A program made the position numbers and the translations under genes. From Streptomyces venezuelae (GTDB taxonomy: Bacteria > Actinomycetota > Actinomycetes > Streptomycetales > Streptomycetaceae), in assembly GCF_008642335.1 (NCBI RefSeq), contig NZ_CP029191.1, forward strand, positions 806,001 to 870,000: 64,000 bases of DNA, written 5' to 3'. Below, piece by piece: positions 1 through 7,899 of this stretch (within the stretch, counting starts at the first letter, position 1; each line of letters opens with the position of its first letter). Below the pieces are notes generated by a model. It had not been told where the DNA came from and made no database searches. It saw only the letters and a list, made by a program, of their open reading frames with translations.

Positions 1-972
1 GTCCGCGGTGCCGTAGGCGTGGTCGGCGTTGAACGTGGCGGTCGAGGTGGGGCGTACCGGGATGTTCTGTTCGTGCAGGCGCGCGACGACCTGTTCGGCG
101 GCTCTGCGCATCTCCTCGGCCTCGTCGCCGCCCTCCACGACTGCCTCGTCGGGGAGTCCCGCCCCGCCGTACCAGTGGCCGATGGACTGCGCGAAGAACC
201 GCTGGCCGCGGATGCCGACGCGCCGCGCGGTCTCCCGGTCGTCGAGCACGATCGTCGGGCAGAGCACGGAGAAGTGGTCGTTGACGACGCTCGACACGCA
301 ACGGGCGCCGGTGCGGGCGGCGACGGCCGCGTCGTACGCCTGCCGCATTTCGGCGATCGACTCGGGTCCCGCGAACCCCATCACCAGGGCGCCGACACCG
401 AGTTCGGCCGCCTGCGTGAGGGTCTCGGTCCTGCTGCAGGCGAGGAAGAGCGGCGGATGCGGCGTCTGTTTCGGCCGCGGCAGGATCGGGTGCGGGCCGA
501 TGTCGAGGAGTTCGCCGTGGTGCTCGAGCTCCTCCTTCTCCCAGGCCTTCCCGATGATCCGGAGCGCTTCCTCGACCTCCTGGGTCGTACGTTCCCTGTC
601 GACTCCGCAGAGCGACGTCTCCTGCTCCGTGCCGCCGCGCCCCGCGCCGAGGTCGAGCCGTCCTCCGGAGAGCAGGTCCAGCATGGCGGCGCGCTCGGCG
701 ACCCGGGCCGGGTGGTTGAAGTTGAACGGCATGCAGACCACGCCGTGCCCGATCCTGATGGTGCGCGTGCGGGCGGCGACCCAGGTCAGGAAGATCTCCG
801 GTGCGCTCATGTGCGCGTACCACTTCAAGGAGTGGTGCTCGACCGCCCAGACCCGGTCGAACCCCATCCCCTCGGCGAGCACGGCCTGTTCGACGCTGTC
901 GTGGATGACCTGGTGCTCGCGTTCGACGGTCGGATCGGCGAGCTGTGCCTCGAATATGACGGAGAACTTCAC
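1..972 (-). CDS. LLM-class flavin-dependent oxidoreductase (bacterial luciferase-like), 3' end cut by window edge
   Basis: The reading frame runs unbroken from a GTG at 972 to the window edge (324 codons seen). The start has a strong ribosome site, GGAGGG, just upstream. The protein opens with a short beta strand (VKFSVIFEAQLADP). It then shows family hallmarks: VWAVEHHSLKWY near residue 42, RIGHGVVCMPFNFNHPARVAE, and the FMN-site region LSGGRLDLGAGRGG. These belong to F420- or FMNH2-dependent luciferase-like monooxygenases, soluble TIM-barrel enzymes that oxidise small organic substrates. The substrate cannot be read from sequence. The C-terminal few dozen residues lie outside the window. 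The gene follows the hydrolase at 1057-2259 on the same strand, but a 28-bp palindrome in the gap suggests it has its own controlled promoter. Confidence 0.88.
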   Translation of the reverse strand, partial: MKFSVIFEAQLADPTVEREHQVIHDSVEQAVLAEGMGFDRVWAVEHHSLKWYAHMSAPEIFLTWVAARTRTIRIGHGVVCMPFNFNHPARVAERAAMLDLLSGGRLDLGAGRGGTEQETSLCGVDRERTTQEVEEALRIIGKAWEKEELEHHGELLDIGPHPILPRPKQTPHPPLFLACSRTETLTQAAELGVGALVMGFAGPESIAEMRQAYDAAVAARTGARCVSSVVNDHFSVLCPTIVLDDRETARRVGIRGQRFFAQSIGHWYGGAGLPDEAVVEGGDEAEEMRRAAEQVVARLHEQNIPVRPTSTATFNADHAYGTAD

Positions 973-998
973 GTGCCCTCCAGAGAGCGAGTCGCGTA

Positions 999-1026
999 TG
1001 ACGGTTAGTCATATGACTAACCGTCA
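999..1026. promoter_or_regulatory. 28-bp perfect palindrome, probable operator for the flavin monooxygenase gene
   Basis: The two 14-base arms (TGACGGTTAGTCAT and its exact complement) meet with no spacer. The site lies 27 bases upstream of the GTG at 972. On the minus strand, TTGCGA followed 17 bases later by TAGTCA is a possible promoter whose -10 falls inside the palindrome, so a bound repressor would block it. The central half-site TTAGTCA/TGACTAA resembles MarR- and TetR-type operators. One half-site (TGACTAA on the minus strand) also occurs in front of the MarR-GNAT gene at 3871. The true regulator is unknown. Confidence 0.75.
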
Positions 1027-1056
1027 GTTCGCGAAGTCGCAAGGGTTACAGCCCAC

Positions 1057-2259
1057 TCAGCCGCCGAAAGCTCCGCCCGCCGTGAAGACCTTCGCCGCGA
1101 AACGCTCGCCCATCAGGCGGTGCGTCTCGGCGTCCGGGTGGAGGTCGTCGGGGAGGGGGTGTTCCGCGATGTCCGCGGGGCCGTAGAGGTCGCGGCCGTC
1201 GAGGTGGTGCAGGTTCGGGTCGTCGGCCGAGCGCTGCTTCACGATCCGGGCCAGTTCGTCGCGGATGATGTTCAGGGTGAGCTTGCCGCTCGCACGCTCA
1301 GCGGGGTCACCCATGGCCATGAACCTGAGGCGGCCCTCTCCGAAGTCGCTGAAGTCCGGTGCGCTGGGGCCGGGGGTGTCCTCGTGGATGGGGCACAGGA
1401 TGGGCGAGACGACCAAGAGCGGCGTCTCCGGGTGGCCCTCCCGGATGGTGTCGAGGAATCCGTGCACCGCGGGCGCGAAGGCGCGAAGCCGCATCAGGTC
1501 GGCATTGACCACATTGATGCCGAGCTTGACGCTGATCAAGTCCGCGGGGGTATCGCGCAGGGTGCGGGCGGTGAACGGGTCGAGCAGGGCGCTGCCCGCG
1601 AGGCCCAGGTTGATCAGCTCCACACCGCCGCGCGAGGCGGCGAGCGCGGGCCAGATCGTGGTGGGGCTCGCGGCGTCGGAGCCGTGGCTGATCGAGCTGC
1701 CGTGGTGCAGCCAGACCTTGCGGCCGGTGTCGCGCGCGGGTTCCACCGGGGCGTCGGTGCGCAGCGCGAGGAGTTCGGTGGTCTCGTTGTGCGGCAGCCA
1801 GATCTCGATGTCCTTCATGCCGTCGGGCAGTCCGGCGAACCGCGCGGTGCCGGGCTCGCCGGTGCTGCGCTCGGCGGTGCCCGCGGTCATGTCGATGGTC
1901 AGGACGTGGCCTGCCTCGACGGTCGTCGCGCCGGCCGGGCGGCCGTCGACGAGCAGGTCGTAGACACCGTCCGGGCGGGGCGGTGCGCCCACGTACGACC
2001 GCTTGGTGGGCAGCGTGTCGAGTTCGATCGCGGTGGCGCGGGTGCGGAACGCCAGGCGTACGCCGGACGGCTGGGACTCGGCCATGGCGAGCTGTCCGTC
2101 GGTGTTTTGGGCACGGGCCCGGGCAGGGAGCCGGTGCGGCAGTACGCCGTGCTGGGTGCGCTCCACGTCGAGGGCGCCGCGCAGCAGCTCCGCGGTGACG
2201 GGCGTGGTGGTCCAGGAGGGGTCGGCGTGATGGGTGGAGTGGATGTCGTCCGTGTGCAT
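1057..2259 (-). CDS. SGNH/GDSL-type hydrolase
   Basis: A 400-aa protein with the blocks of SGNH esterases: the nucleophile region HHGSSISHGSD, a glycine block NLGLAGSA, an asparagine block KLGINVVNAD, and a C-terminal DDLHPDAETH carrying the catalytic Asp and His. The first ~170 residues form a separate beta-rich domain, as in two-domain GDSL lipases. There is no signal peptide, so the enzyme is probably cytoplasmic and likely deacylates a small ester or sugar ester. I chose the ATG at 2259, preceded by GAGG, over a TTG at 2289 with no ribosome site. The TetR gene ends 39 bases upstream on the same strand, so the two are probably one transcript. Confidence 0.82.
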   Translation of the reverse strand: MHTDDIHSTHHADPSWTTTPVTAELLRGALDVERTQHGVLPHRLPARARAQNTDGQLAMAESQPSGVRLAFRTRATAIELDTLPTKRSYVGAPPRPDGVYDLLVDGRPAGATTVEAGHVLTIDMTAGTAERSTGEPGTARFAGLPDGMKDIEIWLPHNETTELLALRTDAPVEPARDTGRKVWLHHGSSISHGSDAASPTTIWPALAASRGGVELINLGLAGSALLDPFTARTLRDTPADLISVKLGINVVNADLMRLRAFAPAVHGFLDTIREGHPETPLLVVSPILCPIHEDTPGPSAPDFSDFGEGRLRFMAMGDPAERASGKLTLNIIRDELARIVKQRSADDPNLHHLDGRDLYGPADIAEHPLPDDLHPDAETHRLMGERFAAKVFTAGGAFGG

Positions 2260-2298
2260 TGCCTCAACCTGTTTCAAGCTGTTGATCAAGTGTGTGGA

Positions 2299-2874
2299 TC
2301 AGACGGCCGGTTCGGGCCAGTTGCGCAACAGGGCGTCAAGAGCGTCGATGACGCGCGTCCATGTCTCGTCGGAGTCGGGTGCGCTGTGGCTGAACCCGCC
2401 GCCGAGCTCCAGGCTCACGTAGCCGTGGAAGACGCTGCCGAGGAGGCGGACCGCGTGCGTCTGGTCCGGTTCCGTCAGCTCGTACCCGCGCAGGATCGCC
2501 CGCGTCATCTCCGCGTGCCGGCCGCCCGCGCTGACTGCGGCGGCTTCGGGGGTGAGCCGGAGCTGGGCGGCGGCGTACCGGCCCGGGTGCTCGCGGGCGT
2601 AGTCGCGGTAGACGTTCGCCAGCGCCGCCAGCGCGTCCTTGCCCGCCCGTCCGGCCAGCGCGTCGGCGCCGCGGTCGGCGAGTTCCGCGAGCGCGAGCAG
2701 GGCGATGCCGGTCTTGAGGTCCTGGGAGTTCTTCACGTGCGAGTACAGACTCGCGACCTTGACGTCGAAGCGCCGCGCGAGCGCGGAGACGGTCACCCGG
2801 TCGAAGCCGACCTCGTCGGCCAGTTCGGCCCCTGCCCGGACCAGACGCTCCGTGGTCAGCCCTACGCGCACCAT
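2299..2874 (-). CDS. TetR/AcrR family transcriptional regulator
   Basis: A 191-aa protein with an N-terminal TetR helix-turn-helix (about residues 8-55: ADEVGFDRVTVSALARRF, then VKVASLYSHVKNSQDL). The C-terminal ligand domain resembles the TetR_C 'WHG' type, with RLLGSVFHGYVSLE near residue 155. The ATG at 2874 has AGGAAGGG six bases upstream. It precedes the GDSL hydrolase in the same direction and probably controls its own transcript. The palindrome at 2935-2949 is a candidate operator. Ligand unknown. Confidence 0.85.
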   Translation of the reverse strand: MVRVGLTTERLVRAGAELADEVGFDRVTVSALARRFDVKVASLYSHVKNSQDLKTGIALLALAELADRGADALAGRAGKDALAALANVYRDYAREHPGRYAAAQLRLTPEAAAVSAGGRHAEMTRAILRGYELTEPDQTHAVRLLGSVFHGYVSLELGGGFSHSAPDSDETWTRVIDALDALLRNWPEPAV

Positions 2875-2934
2875 GACGCATCCCTTCCTCGGCCTCTGCC
2901 CATCCCTCTACCGGCTTAACCGATTATGGAACTA

Positions 2935-2949
2935 CCTAAAGGCTTTAGG
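2935..2949. promoter_or_regulatory. Short palindrome upstream of the TetR gene, candidate operator
   Basis: CCTAAAG and CTTTAGG form a perfect 7-base inverted repeat around one central base. It sits about 60 bases upstream of the TetR start at 2874 and 17 bases beyond the stop of the MarR-GNAT gene, in a locally AT-rich patch. It is placed for autoregulation by the TetR protein, but it could also be a weak transcription end for the gene upstream. Confidence 0.4.
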
Positions 2950-2965
2950 CAAACCGGCCTCGAAG

Positions 2966-3871
2966 TTAGGCGGCGCACCCGATCCGTTTCTCGAACCAGT
3001 GATGCGCGTACGGCTCGTCGTTGAACGCGGGTACTTCCTCGAAGCCGCAGGAGTGGTAGAGGCCGATGGCCGCGTCGAGCGCCTTGTTGGTGTCGAGGCG
3101 CAGGACGGTGCGACCTTCCCCGGCCGCCAGTCCCTCCAGCTCCGCGAGGAAGCGGCGGCCGAGACCGAGGCCGCGCGCCGCGGGCGCCACCCACATGCGC
3201 TTGATCTCGGCCGGGGCGCCGGCCGGCAGCTTGAGCCCGGCGCAGCCCACGGGCTCGCCGTGCGCCCTGGCCACCAGGAACAGGCCGTGCGGCGGCCGCA
3301 GCCCACCCGCGTCCGGCAGCAGGCTCTGCGCGGGGTCGAAGCCGGTGTCGAATCGCTCCTGGAGTTCGGTGAAGTACGAGCGCAGGCAGTACTCGGCGTC
3401 CGGGTGGCCGGGGTCGACGGCGTCCAGGGTGACCGTCGAGGCGGTGAGCAGCCGGTCCACTTCCGCCATGGCGGCGACGAGCCGGGCCCGCTGCGCGGTG
3501 TTCAGCGGCTCCAGGAGGGAGCCGGCGAGCTCGTCGCTGCGCTCGTCGAGGAGGGCGCGTTCGACGCGGCCCGCTTCGGTCAGCCGTACCGTGCGGACCC
3601 TGCGGTCGCGGGGGTGCGGCTCCACGGCCACCAGGCCGTCGGACTCCAGGGCGCGCAGCAGGCGGCTCACGTAGCCGGAGTCGAGCCCGAGACGTTCGCG
3701 CAGCCTGCGCACGTCCTGTTGTTCCCGCTCCCCGATCTCCCAGAGCAGCCGGGCCTCGCCGATGGGGCGGTCGCGGCCCAGATAGCTGTCGTGCAGCACG
3801 CCCACGCGTTCGGTGACGGTGCGATTGAAGCGCCGTACTTGACTGACGTGTTCGATCCGTTCGGCGTCCAT
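2966..3871 (-). CDS. MarR-type regulator fused to a GNAT N-acetyltransferase
   Basis: A 301-aa fusion. Residues ~5-140 are a MarR winged helix (LGLDSGYVSRLLRALESDGLVAVEPHPRDRRVRTV, with the wing at DRRVR). Residues ~155-300 are a GNAT domain with the acetyl-CoA loop ARGLGLGRRFLAEL and the closing NKALDAAIGLYHSCGFEEVP. Such fusions are a recurrent actinobacterial architecture, thought to join ligand sensing with acetylation of a small molecule. The ATG at 3871 has AAGG seven bases upstream, inside an inverted repeat at 3873-3890 that is probably its own operator. The dihydroxyacetone kinase gene lies upstream on the same strand. Confidence 0.87.
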   Translation of the reverse strand: MDAERIEHVSQVRRFNRTVTERVGVLHDSYLGRDRPIGEARLLWEIGEREQQDVRRLRERLGLDSGYVSRLLRALESDGLVAVEPHPRDRRVRTVRLTEAGRVERALLDERSDELAGSLLEPLNTAQRARLVAAMAEVDRLLTASTVTLDAVDPGHPDAEYCLRSYFTELQERFDTGFDPAQSLLPDAGGLRPPHGLFLVARAHGEPVGCAGLKLPAGAPAEIKRMWVAPAARGLGLGRRFLAELEGLAAGEGRTVLRLDTNKALDAAIGLYHSCGFEEVPAFNDEPYAHHWFEKRIGCAA

Positions 3872-3872
3872 C

Positions 3873-3890
3873 CTCTGACCTTAGTCAGAG
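3873..3890. promoter_or_regulatory. Inverted repeat at the start of the MarR-GNAT gene, probable autoregulatory operator
   Basis: Arms CTCTGAC and GTCAGAG are separated by CTTA, one base before the start codon. A MarR dimer bound here would cover the ribosome site and transcript start. A related half-palindrome GACC-TTCT-GGTC lies about 20 bases further up, just before the end of the kinase gene. Confidence 0.6.
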
Positions 3891-3917
3891 AATGGACGCC
3901 GACGTCAGACCTTCTGG

Positions 3918-5642
3918 TCAGATGACGGTGATGTGGCCGGGTGCGGGCAGGCGCGGGGCCGTCGCCGGCTCGTGGATGTCCGCGAGGGCCATGAAGAGCA
4001 GCGCGACGGCCAGGGCGCCCGGGTCCGGCACGCCGAGCGCGTGGTCGCCGACGTAGCTGGCGCGGCCGCGGCGGGGGCGCAGCGACGCGGTGGCGAGGGC
4101 GCCGCGGATCGCGGCCTGCGCGGCCTCGGTCAGCGGTGCCTCGGGGGCGTCCGCGTCCCGGGCCGCGGCCAGGGACTCGGCGGCGGGCGCGAGGGCGTCG
4201 ACCAGCGTGCAGTCGCCGGGGACCGCGCCGCCCACCCGGTGGATGGCGGCGTGGCCGGCTTCGGCGGCCTCCGCGAGCGCGGCCGCCGTCGGGGCACCGC
4301 CGTCCGCCGGGGAGGCGGCGGCCAGGTGCTGGAAGAGGAGGCCGAACAGGGGGCCGCTGGTGCCTCCGACGTCGTTGAGGAAGGCGTCGGCGAGCGCAGC
4401 CGTGCCGTCCATGCCGGTCTCGTCCGCCAGCTTCACCGCGCGGCGGACGCCTCCGGCGAGGTTGTCGCCGAAGTCTCCGTCGCCGACGAGCTGGTCGAGC
4501 TTGGTGAGGTTGTCGCGGACCTGCGTGACGGTGAGGGCGTAGCGGTCGAGGAGGGCGCGGTCGCCGGTTTCGCGCGGCGCGGCCGCGGGGGTGTTCGCGG
4601 GCGTCCGCACGGGCGACTCGGGGTTCTCGCCGCCGACGGCACCCTCGATGGGGCGCGGCAGGACGAGCGGGGTGCGGGTGGGGGTGGTCCACAGCTCGGC
4701 CCAGCCGTCTTCGAGCCGGGTGAGGGTGAGGGAGAACCCGGCCATGTCCAGGGCGGCGGTGAAGGTGCCGGGGACGACGAGGACGGGGCGGAGGCCGCGG
4801 GCGGTGAGCTCGTCGTTCAGGAGCACCGCGATGGCGTTGAGCTCCAGCTCGGTGGTGGCGCCGAGACCGTTGACGAGGGCGAGCACGTCGTCGGGCCCGT
4901 CGGGCAGCGCGTCCAGGAGGTCGTCGGTCATGCGCCGGACGAGGTCGTAGGTCGCGGGCCGCGCGATGGTGCGGATGCCGCGCTCGCCGTGGATGCCGAC
5001 GCCGTAGTCGAGGGTGCCCTCGTCCAGCTCGAACGCCGGGTTCACCGTGGTGGGCGAGGTCTGGGCGCGGGCGGCGACGGCGATGCTGCGGGAGCGGGCG
5101 ACGACGCGCCGTCCGAGGTCGGCGAGCTCCTCCAGCGTGGCGCCCCGGTCGGCGGCGGCGCCGAGGAGCTTCTCGACGACGACCGTCGCGGCGGTGCCCC
5201 GGCGGCCTGTCGCGCTGTCGGCGCTGTCGGTGGCCAGGTCGTCGTCGACCAGGACGGTGGCGACGGGGATGCCGTCGTGCCGCAGGCGCTCGGCCGCGAT
5301 CTGGAAGTTGATCACGTCACCGGTGTAGTTCTTGACGATGTGCAGGACCCCGCCGCTCTTCGCGGCCGCCGCGCTCGCCTCGTAAATCTGCCGGTTGTGC
5401 GGGGAGGCGAAGATCTCGCCGGGGCAGACGGCGTCCAGGCCGCCCCGCCCCAGGAGCCCGGTGTGCAGCGGTTCGTGGCCGGAGCCGCCGCCGGAGACGA
5501 GGGCGACCGTGCGGGCCGGGTCGGCGTCGCGGGCCCGCAGGTAGAGCGGGCTGTCGTTCACCTCGATCAAGCCGGGGTGCGCCAGGGCCAGCCCTCGGGC
5601 GGCGGTCAGCACGGCATCGATCTCCGGCAGGAAGTGGCTCAT
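3918..5642 (-). CDS. Dihydroxyacetone kinase, single-chain DhaK-DhaL fusion
   Basis: A 574-aa enzyme phosphorylating dihydroxyacetone with ATP. Residues 1-330 are the DhaK domain: substrate loop GGGSGHEPLHTG at 51-62, and GVGIHGERG at 215-222 with the substrate-binding histidine at 218. After a Pro/Ala/Thr-rich linker (about 340-360) comes the DhaL domain: metal-binding aspartates in GDGDFGDN (388, 390, 393), GGTSGPLFG, and GRASYVGDHALG near the C-terminus. The K-L fusion in one chain marks the ATP-dependent type rather than the PTS-dependent three-protein type. The ATG at 5642 has GGAGAG ten bases upstream. A longer upstream frame to 5918 lacks family sequence. The kinase is divergent from an MmyB-type regulator. 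Confidence 0.92.
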   Translation of the reverse strand: MSHFLPEIDAVLTAARGLALAHPGLIEVNDSPLYLRARDADPARTVALVSGGGSGHEPLHTGLLGRGGLDAVCPGEIFASPHNRQIYEASAAAAKSGGVLHIVKNYTGDVINFQIAAERLRHDGIPVATVLVDDDLATDSADSATGRRGTAATVVVEKLLGAAADRGATLEELADLGRRVVARSRSIAVAARAQTSPTTVNPAFELDEGTLDYGVGIHGERGIRTIARPATYDLVRRMTDDLLDALPDGPDDVLALVNGLGATTELELNAIAVLLNDELTARGLRPVLVVPGTFTAALDMAGFSLTLTRLEDGWAELWTTPTRTPLVLPRPIEGAVGGENPESPVRTPANTPAAAPRETGDRALLDRYALTVTQVRDNLTKLDQLVGDGDFGDNLAGGVRRAVKLADETGMDGTAALADAFLNDVGGTSGPLFGLLFQHLAAASPADGGAPTAAALAEAAEAGHAAIHRVGGAVPGDCTLVDALAPAAESLAAARDADAPEAPLTEAAQAAIRGALATASLRPRRGRASYVGDHALGVPDPGALAVALLFMALADIHEPATAPRLPAPGHITVI

Positions 5643-5656
5643 CGTTGAACTCTCCA

Positions 5657-5706
5657 AGGGTGTGCTCGTGGCCGAGGGTGTCCTCGAGTCCGAGGGTGTC
5701 CTCGCG
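5657..5706. repeat. Three imperfect short direct repeats in the divergent promoter region
   Basis: The core GAGGGTGTCCTCG occurs twice, with a third looser copy (AAGGGTGTGCTCG), spaced about 18-20 bases apart. They lie directly upstream of the kinase ribosome site, where regulator half-sites would be expected. Confidence 0.5.
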
Positions 5707-5721
5707 GCGTACGCGCCGCAC

Positions 5722-5741
5722 CCGGAACTCCGGAGTTCCGG
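5722..5741. promoter_or_regulatory. 20-bp perfect palindrome between the dihydroxyacetone kinase and MmyB-type genes
   Basis: CCGGAACTCC is followed immediately by its exact complement GGAGTTCCGG. The site lies in the ~295-bp gap between two divergent genes, about 80 bases from the kinase start and about 195 from the regulator start. It is a plausible operator for the adjacent XRE regulator. The rest of the gap shows no gene. Confidence 0.55.
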
Positions 5742-5937
5742 ACCGGACCGGGCGGCGACGCGCCCACCCTGCCTCCGCACCCCGCGCCAAGGTCGGCACG
5801 CCCCGATACCGGCACGCTCGCGTTCCGGTCCCGGCCGGCATGTGCGAGGCTGACACCGTGCACCGGCCCGGGCCGAGATCGGCGAAGGGCGCGCGGCACC
5901 CCCGTACGACAGCTTCATCTTTGCGAGGTCTTTACAG

Positions 5938-6735
5938 TTGGTGGACGCGCGACGCGAGGACCTCGGGCGGATGCTGCGTGCGTGGCGGATGGCGCGGGAC
6001 CCGGCCCTCCTCCCCGACCCCGTACCCTTCCGCGGCCACCGCTCCTACCTCACCCAGCTCGACATGGCCCTGCTGCTCGGGGTCTCCGAACGTTGGTACC
6101 GCGCCCTGGAGCGGGGCGAGGACCGCAAGTACGCCCGCGAGATGATCGACGGTGTCGTACGGATCCTGGACCTCTCCCCCGGCCAGGCGACCGCCCTCCA
6201 CCGCGGCACCGGCCACCAGCCGCCCCGCTACCGGGCCGGGAGCGCGCGGCCCGACGACGCGATGCTCGATCTGCTGCACCAGCAGCGCCGGGTGAGCTGG
6301 ATCTGCGACCAGGCCTGGGACGTGCTCGCCGTCAACGCCGTGGCGGCGCGCCACTGCCCCTGGCTCGCCCGCCCGGACGCGAACGTCATGACGTGGGCGT
6401 TCTCCGCGGAGGCCCGGTACCAGCTGCACGACTGGGACGCCAGGTGGGCGGGCCCGCTGCTCGGCCGGCTGCGCCTCGCCTGGCAGCGCTGGCCGGACAA
6501 CGAACGCCTGGACGACGTGGTGCGGACCGTGCGGCGCGAGCCGGGCGTCGCCGAGCTGTGGGAGCGTACGGCGGACGTCCGGGCGCCCCACGACGACGCG
6601 GCGCTCCCCATGTACTTCCCGCTGGTGGCGCCCGACCCGGTCGACGTGCGCGTCGCGGCGTACGGACGCTTCGGCGACACGGCGCTGCGCTGGCTGGTCC
6701 TCACCCCGGTCGACCCGGCGGTCACGTTTCCCTGA
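5938..6735 (+). CDS. XRE-family regulator with MmyB-like C-terminal domain
   Basis: About 265 aa. Residues ~5-75 are a helix-turn-helix: LTQLDMALLLGVSERWYRALERGEDRKY. The C-terminal ~170 residues contain the MmyB-type pattern (RVSWICDQAWDVLAVNAVAARHCPW, later FPLVAPDPVDVRVAAYGRFG). Such proteins often repress a divergent metabolic gene in actinomycetes and may bind a lipid or fatty-acid-like ligand. The start is uncertain: TTG at 5938 is 11 bases after GAGG, and GTG at 5941 is directly next. The divergent dihydroxyacetone kinase is the obvious candidate target. Confidence 0.83.
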   Translation: MVDARREDLGRMLRAWRMARDPALLPDPVPFRGHRSYLTQLDMALLLGVSERWYRALERGEDRKYAREMIDGVVRILDLSPGQATALHRGTGHQPPRYRAGSARPDDAMLDLLHQQRRVSWICDQAWDVLAVNAVAARHCPWLARPDANVMTWAFSAEARYQLHDWDARWAGPLLGRLRLAWQRWPDNERLDDVVRTVRREPGVAELWERTADVRAPHDDAALPMYFPLVAPDPVDVRVAAYGRFGDTALRWLVLTPVDPAVTFP

Positions 6736-6770
6736 GGACGGACGGCCCCGGGCCCCCGGAAGCCACGACG

Positions 6771-7796
6771 TCAGTCGCCCAACGCGTCGAGCCAGTCCGT
6801 CAGGATCCCGTTCACCTCGTCGGGGCGTTCCTGCTGGACCCAGTGGCCGCAGCCGTCGAGGATGTGCGAGGAGCGCAGGCCCGGCAGGGTGTCGGGAAAC
6901 GCCTCGATCGCGGCGGCGAGCCATGTGGTCGAGGCGTCCATGGCGCCCCCGACGAACAGGGACGGCTGCCGGACCGGGGCCCCGGCGAAGCGGGGCGTGA
7001 GGTCCTCCCAGTCCCGGTCCATGGCCCGGTAGCGGTTGAGGGCGCCGGTGAGGCCGGTCCGCTCGAACTCCGCGGCGTAGACGTCGAGGTCGCGCTCGTC
7101 GAGCCACGCGGGCAGCCGCGCGCCCGAAGCCGCCGCCACCGCGGGGAACCCGTCCCGCAGCCGTCCGCCGCGGCGCACGAAGTGCGGGTCCGGCGCGTCG
7201 GGACCCGGCATCGTGTCCGCGGAGAGGGCGGCGTAGAAACCGGCGAGCCAGCCGCGCACGTCGGGCTCGATCTCGGCCTCGGCACGGCCGGGCTCCTGGA
7301 AGTACGAGACGTAGAACTCCTCGTCCCCGCCCATCCCGGCGAACACCTCGCGGGGCCGCGGACCGCCCGGCGGCGTGTACGGGACGCTCAGCAGCCCGAC
7401 CGCGCGGAAGACGTCGGGCCTGACGAGGGCGGAGTGCGCGGCGACGGTCGCGCCCCAGTCGTGCCCCACGACCACCGCGGCCTCCTCGCCGAGCGCACGC
7501 ACCACGGCGACGCCGTCCTCGACGAGGTCGAGCATCCGGTACGCGGCGACGTCCGCGGGGCGCGACGACCGGCCGTAGCCGCGCATGTCGACGGCGACCG
7601 CGCGGTATCCGGCCGCGGCCAGGGCGGGCAGCTGGTGGCGCCAGGAGTACCAGGACTCGGGGAAGCCGTGGACGAGCAGGACGAGGGGTCCCTCGCCCTG
7701 CTCCACCAGGTGCACGCGGCCCGCGGGCGAGGGGACCAGACGGTGGGTCAGGCCTTCGGTGGACGACGGGAAGGTCTGCGACTGCGTGGACGACAT
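6771..7796 (-). CDS. Alpha/beta hydrolase, epoxide-hydrolase-like
   Basis: A 341-aa alpha/beta-fold enzyme. HGFPESWYSW (about 43-52) forms the oxyanion hole. VVGHDWGATVAA is a nucleophile elbow with Asp as nucleophile, as in epoxide hydrolases and haloalkane dehalogenases. DGCGHWVQQERP carries the catalytic histidine. Together HGxP and Asp point to an epoxide hydrolase acting on small epoxides in the cytoplasm. The ATG at 7796 has GAGGAG nearby. It may be co-transcribed with the SDR gene upstream, about 100 bases away. The substrate is not inferable. Confidence 0.86.
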   Translation of the reverse strand: MSSTQSQTFPSSTEGLTHRLVPSPAGRVHLVEQGEGPLVLLVHGFPESWYSWRHQLPALAAAGYRAVAVDMRGYGRSSRPADVAAYRMLDLVEDGVAVVRALGEEAAVVVGHDWGATVAAHSALVRPDVFRAVGLLSVPYTPPGGPRPREVFAGMGGDEEFYVSYFQEPGRAEAEIEPDVRGWLAGFYAALSADTMPGPDAPDPHFVRRGGRLRDGFPAVAAASGARLPAWLDERDLDVYAAEFERTGLTGALNRYRAMDRDWEDLTPRFAGAPVRQPSLFVGGAMDASTTWLAAAIEAFPDTLPGLRSSHILDGCGHWVQQERPDEVNGILTDWLDALGD

Positions 7797-7899
7797 GGGC
7801 GCTCCTCTGCTCCGGCGACGACGTGCCCCGAGCATGCGACGCGCGGCCGCGGCGGGACGATCTTCGTTGCCGTTCCGGCAAAAGAGCGCCGGCCGACTG

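Noticed and set aside
3933..5648. A 571-codon open frame on the plus strand opposite the dihydroxyacetone kinase
   Set aside because: It mirrors the kinase in the third-position-GC shadow frame, has no domain, and the minus-strand protein has full family motifs.
6736..6770. GC-rich CCCCGGGCCCCCGG as terminator between convergent genes
   Set aside because: Self-complementary only over a few bases, and weaker than the listed hairpins.
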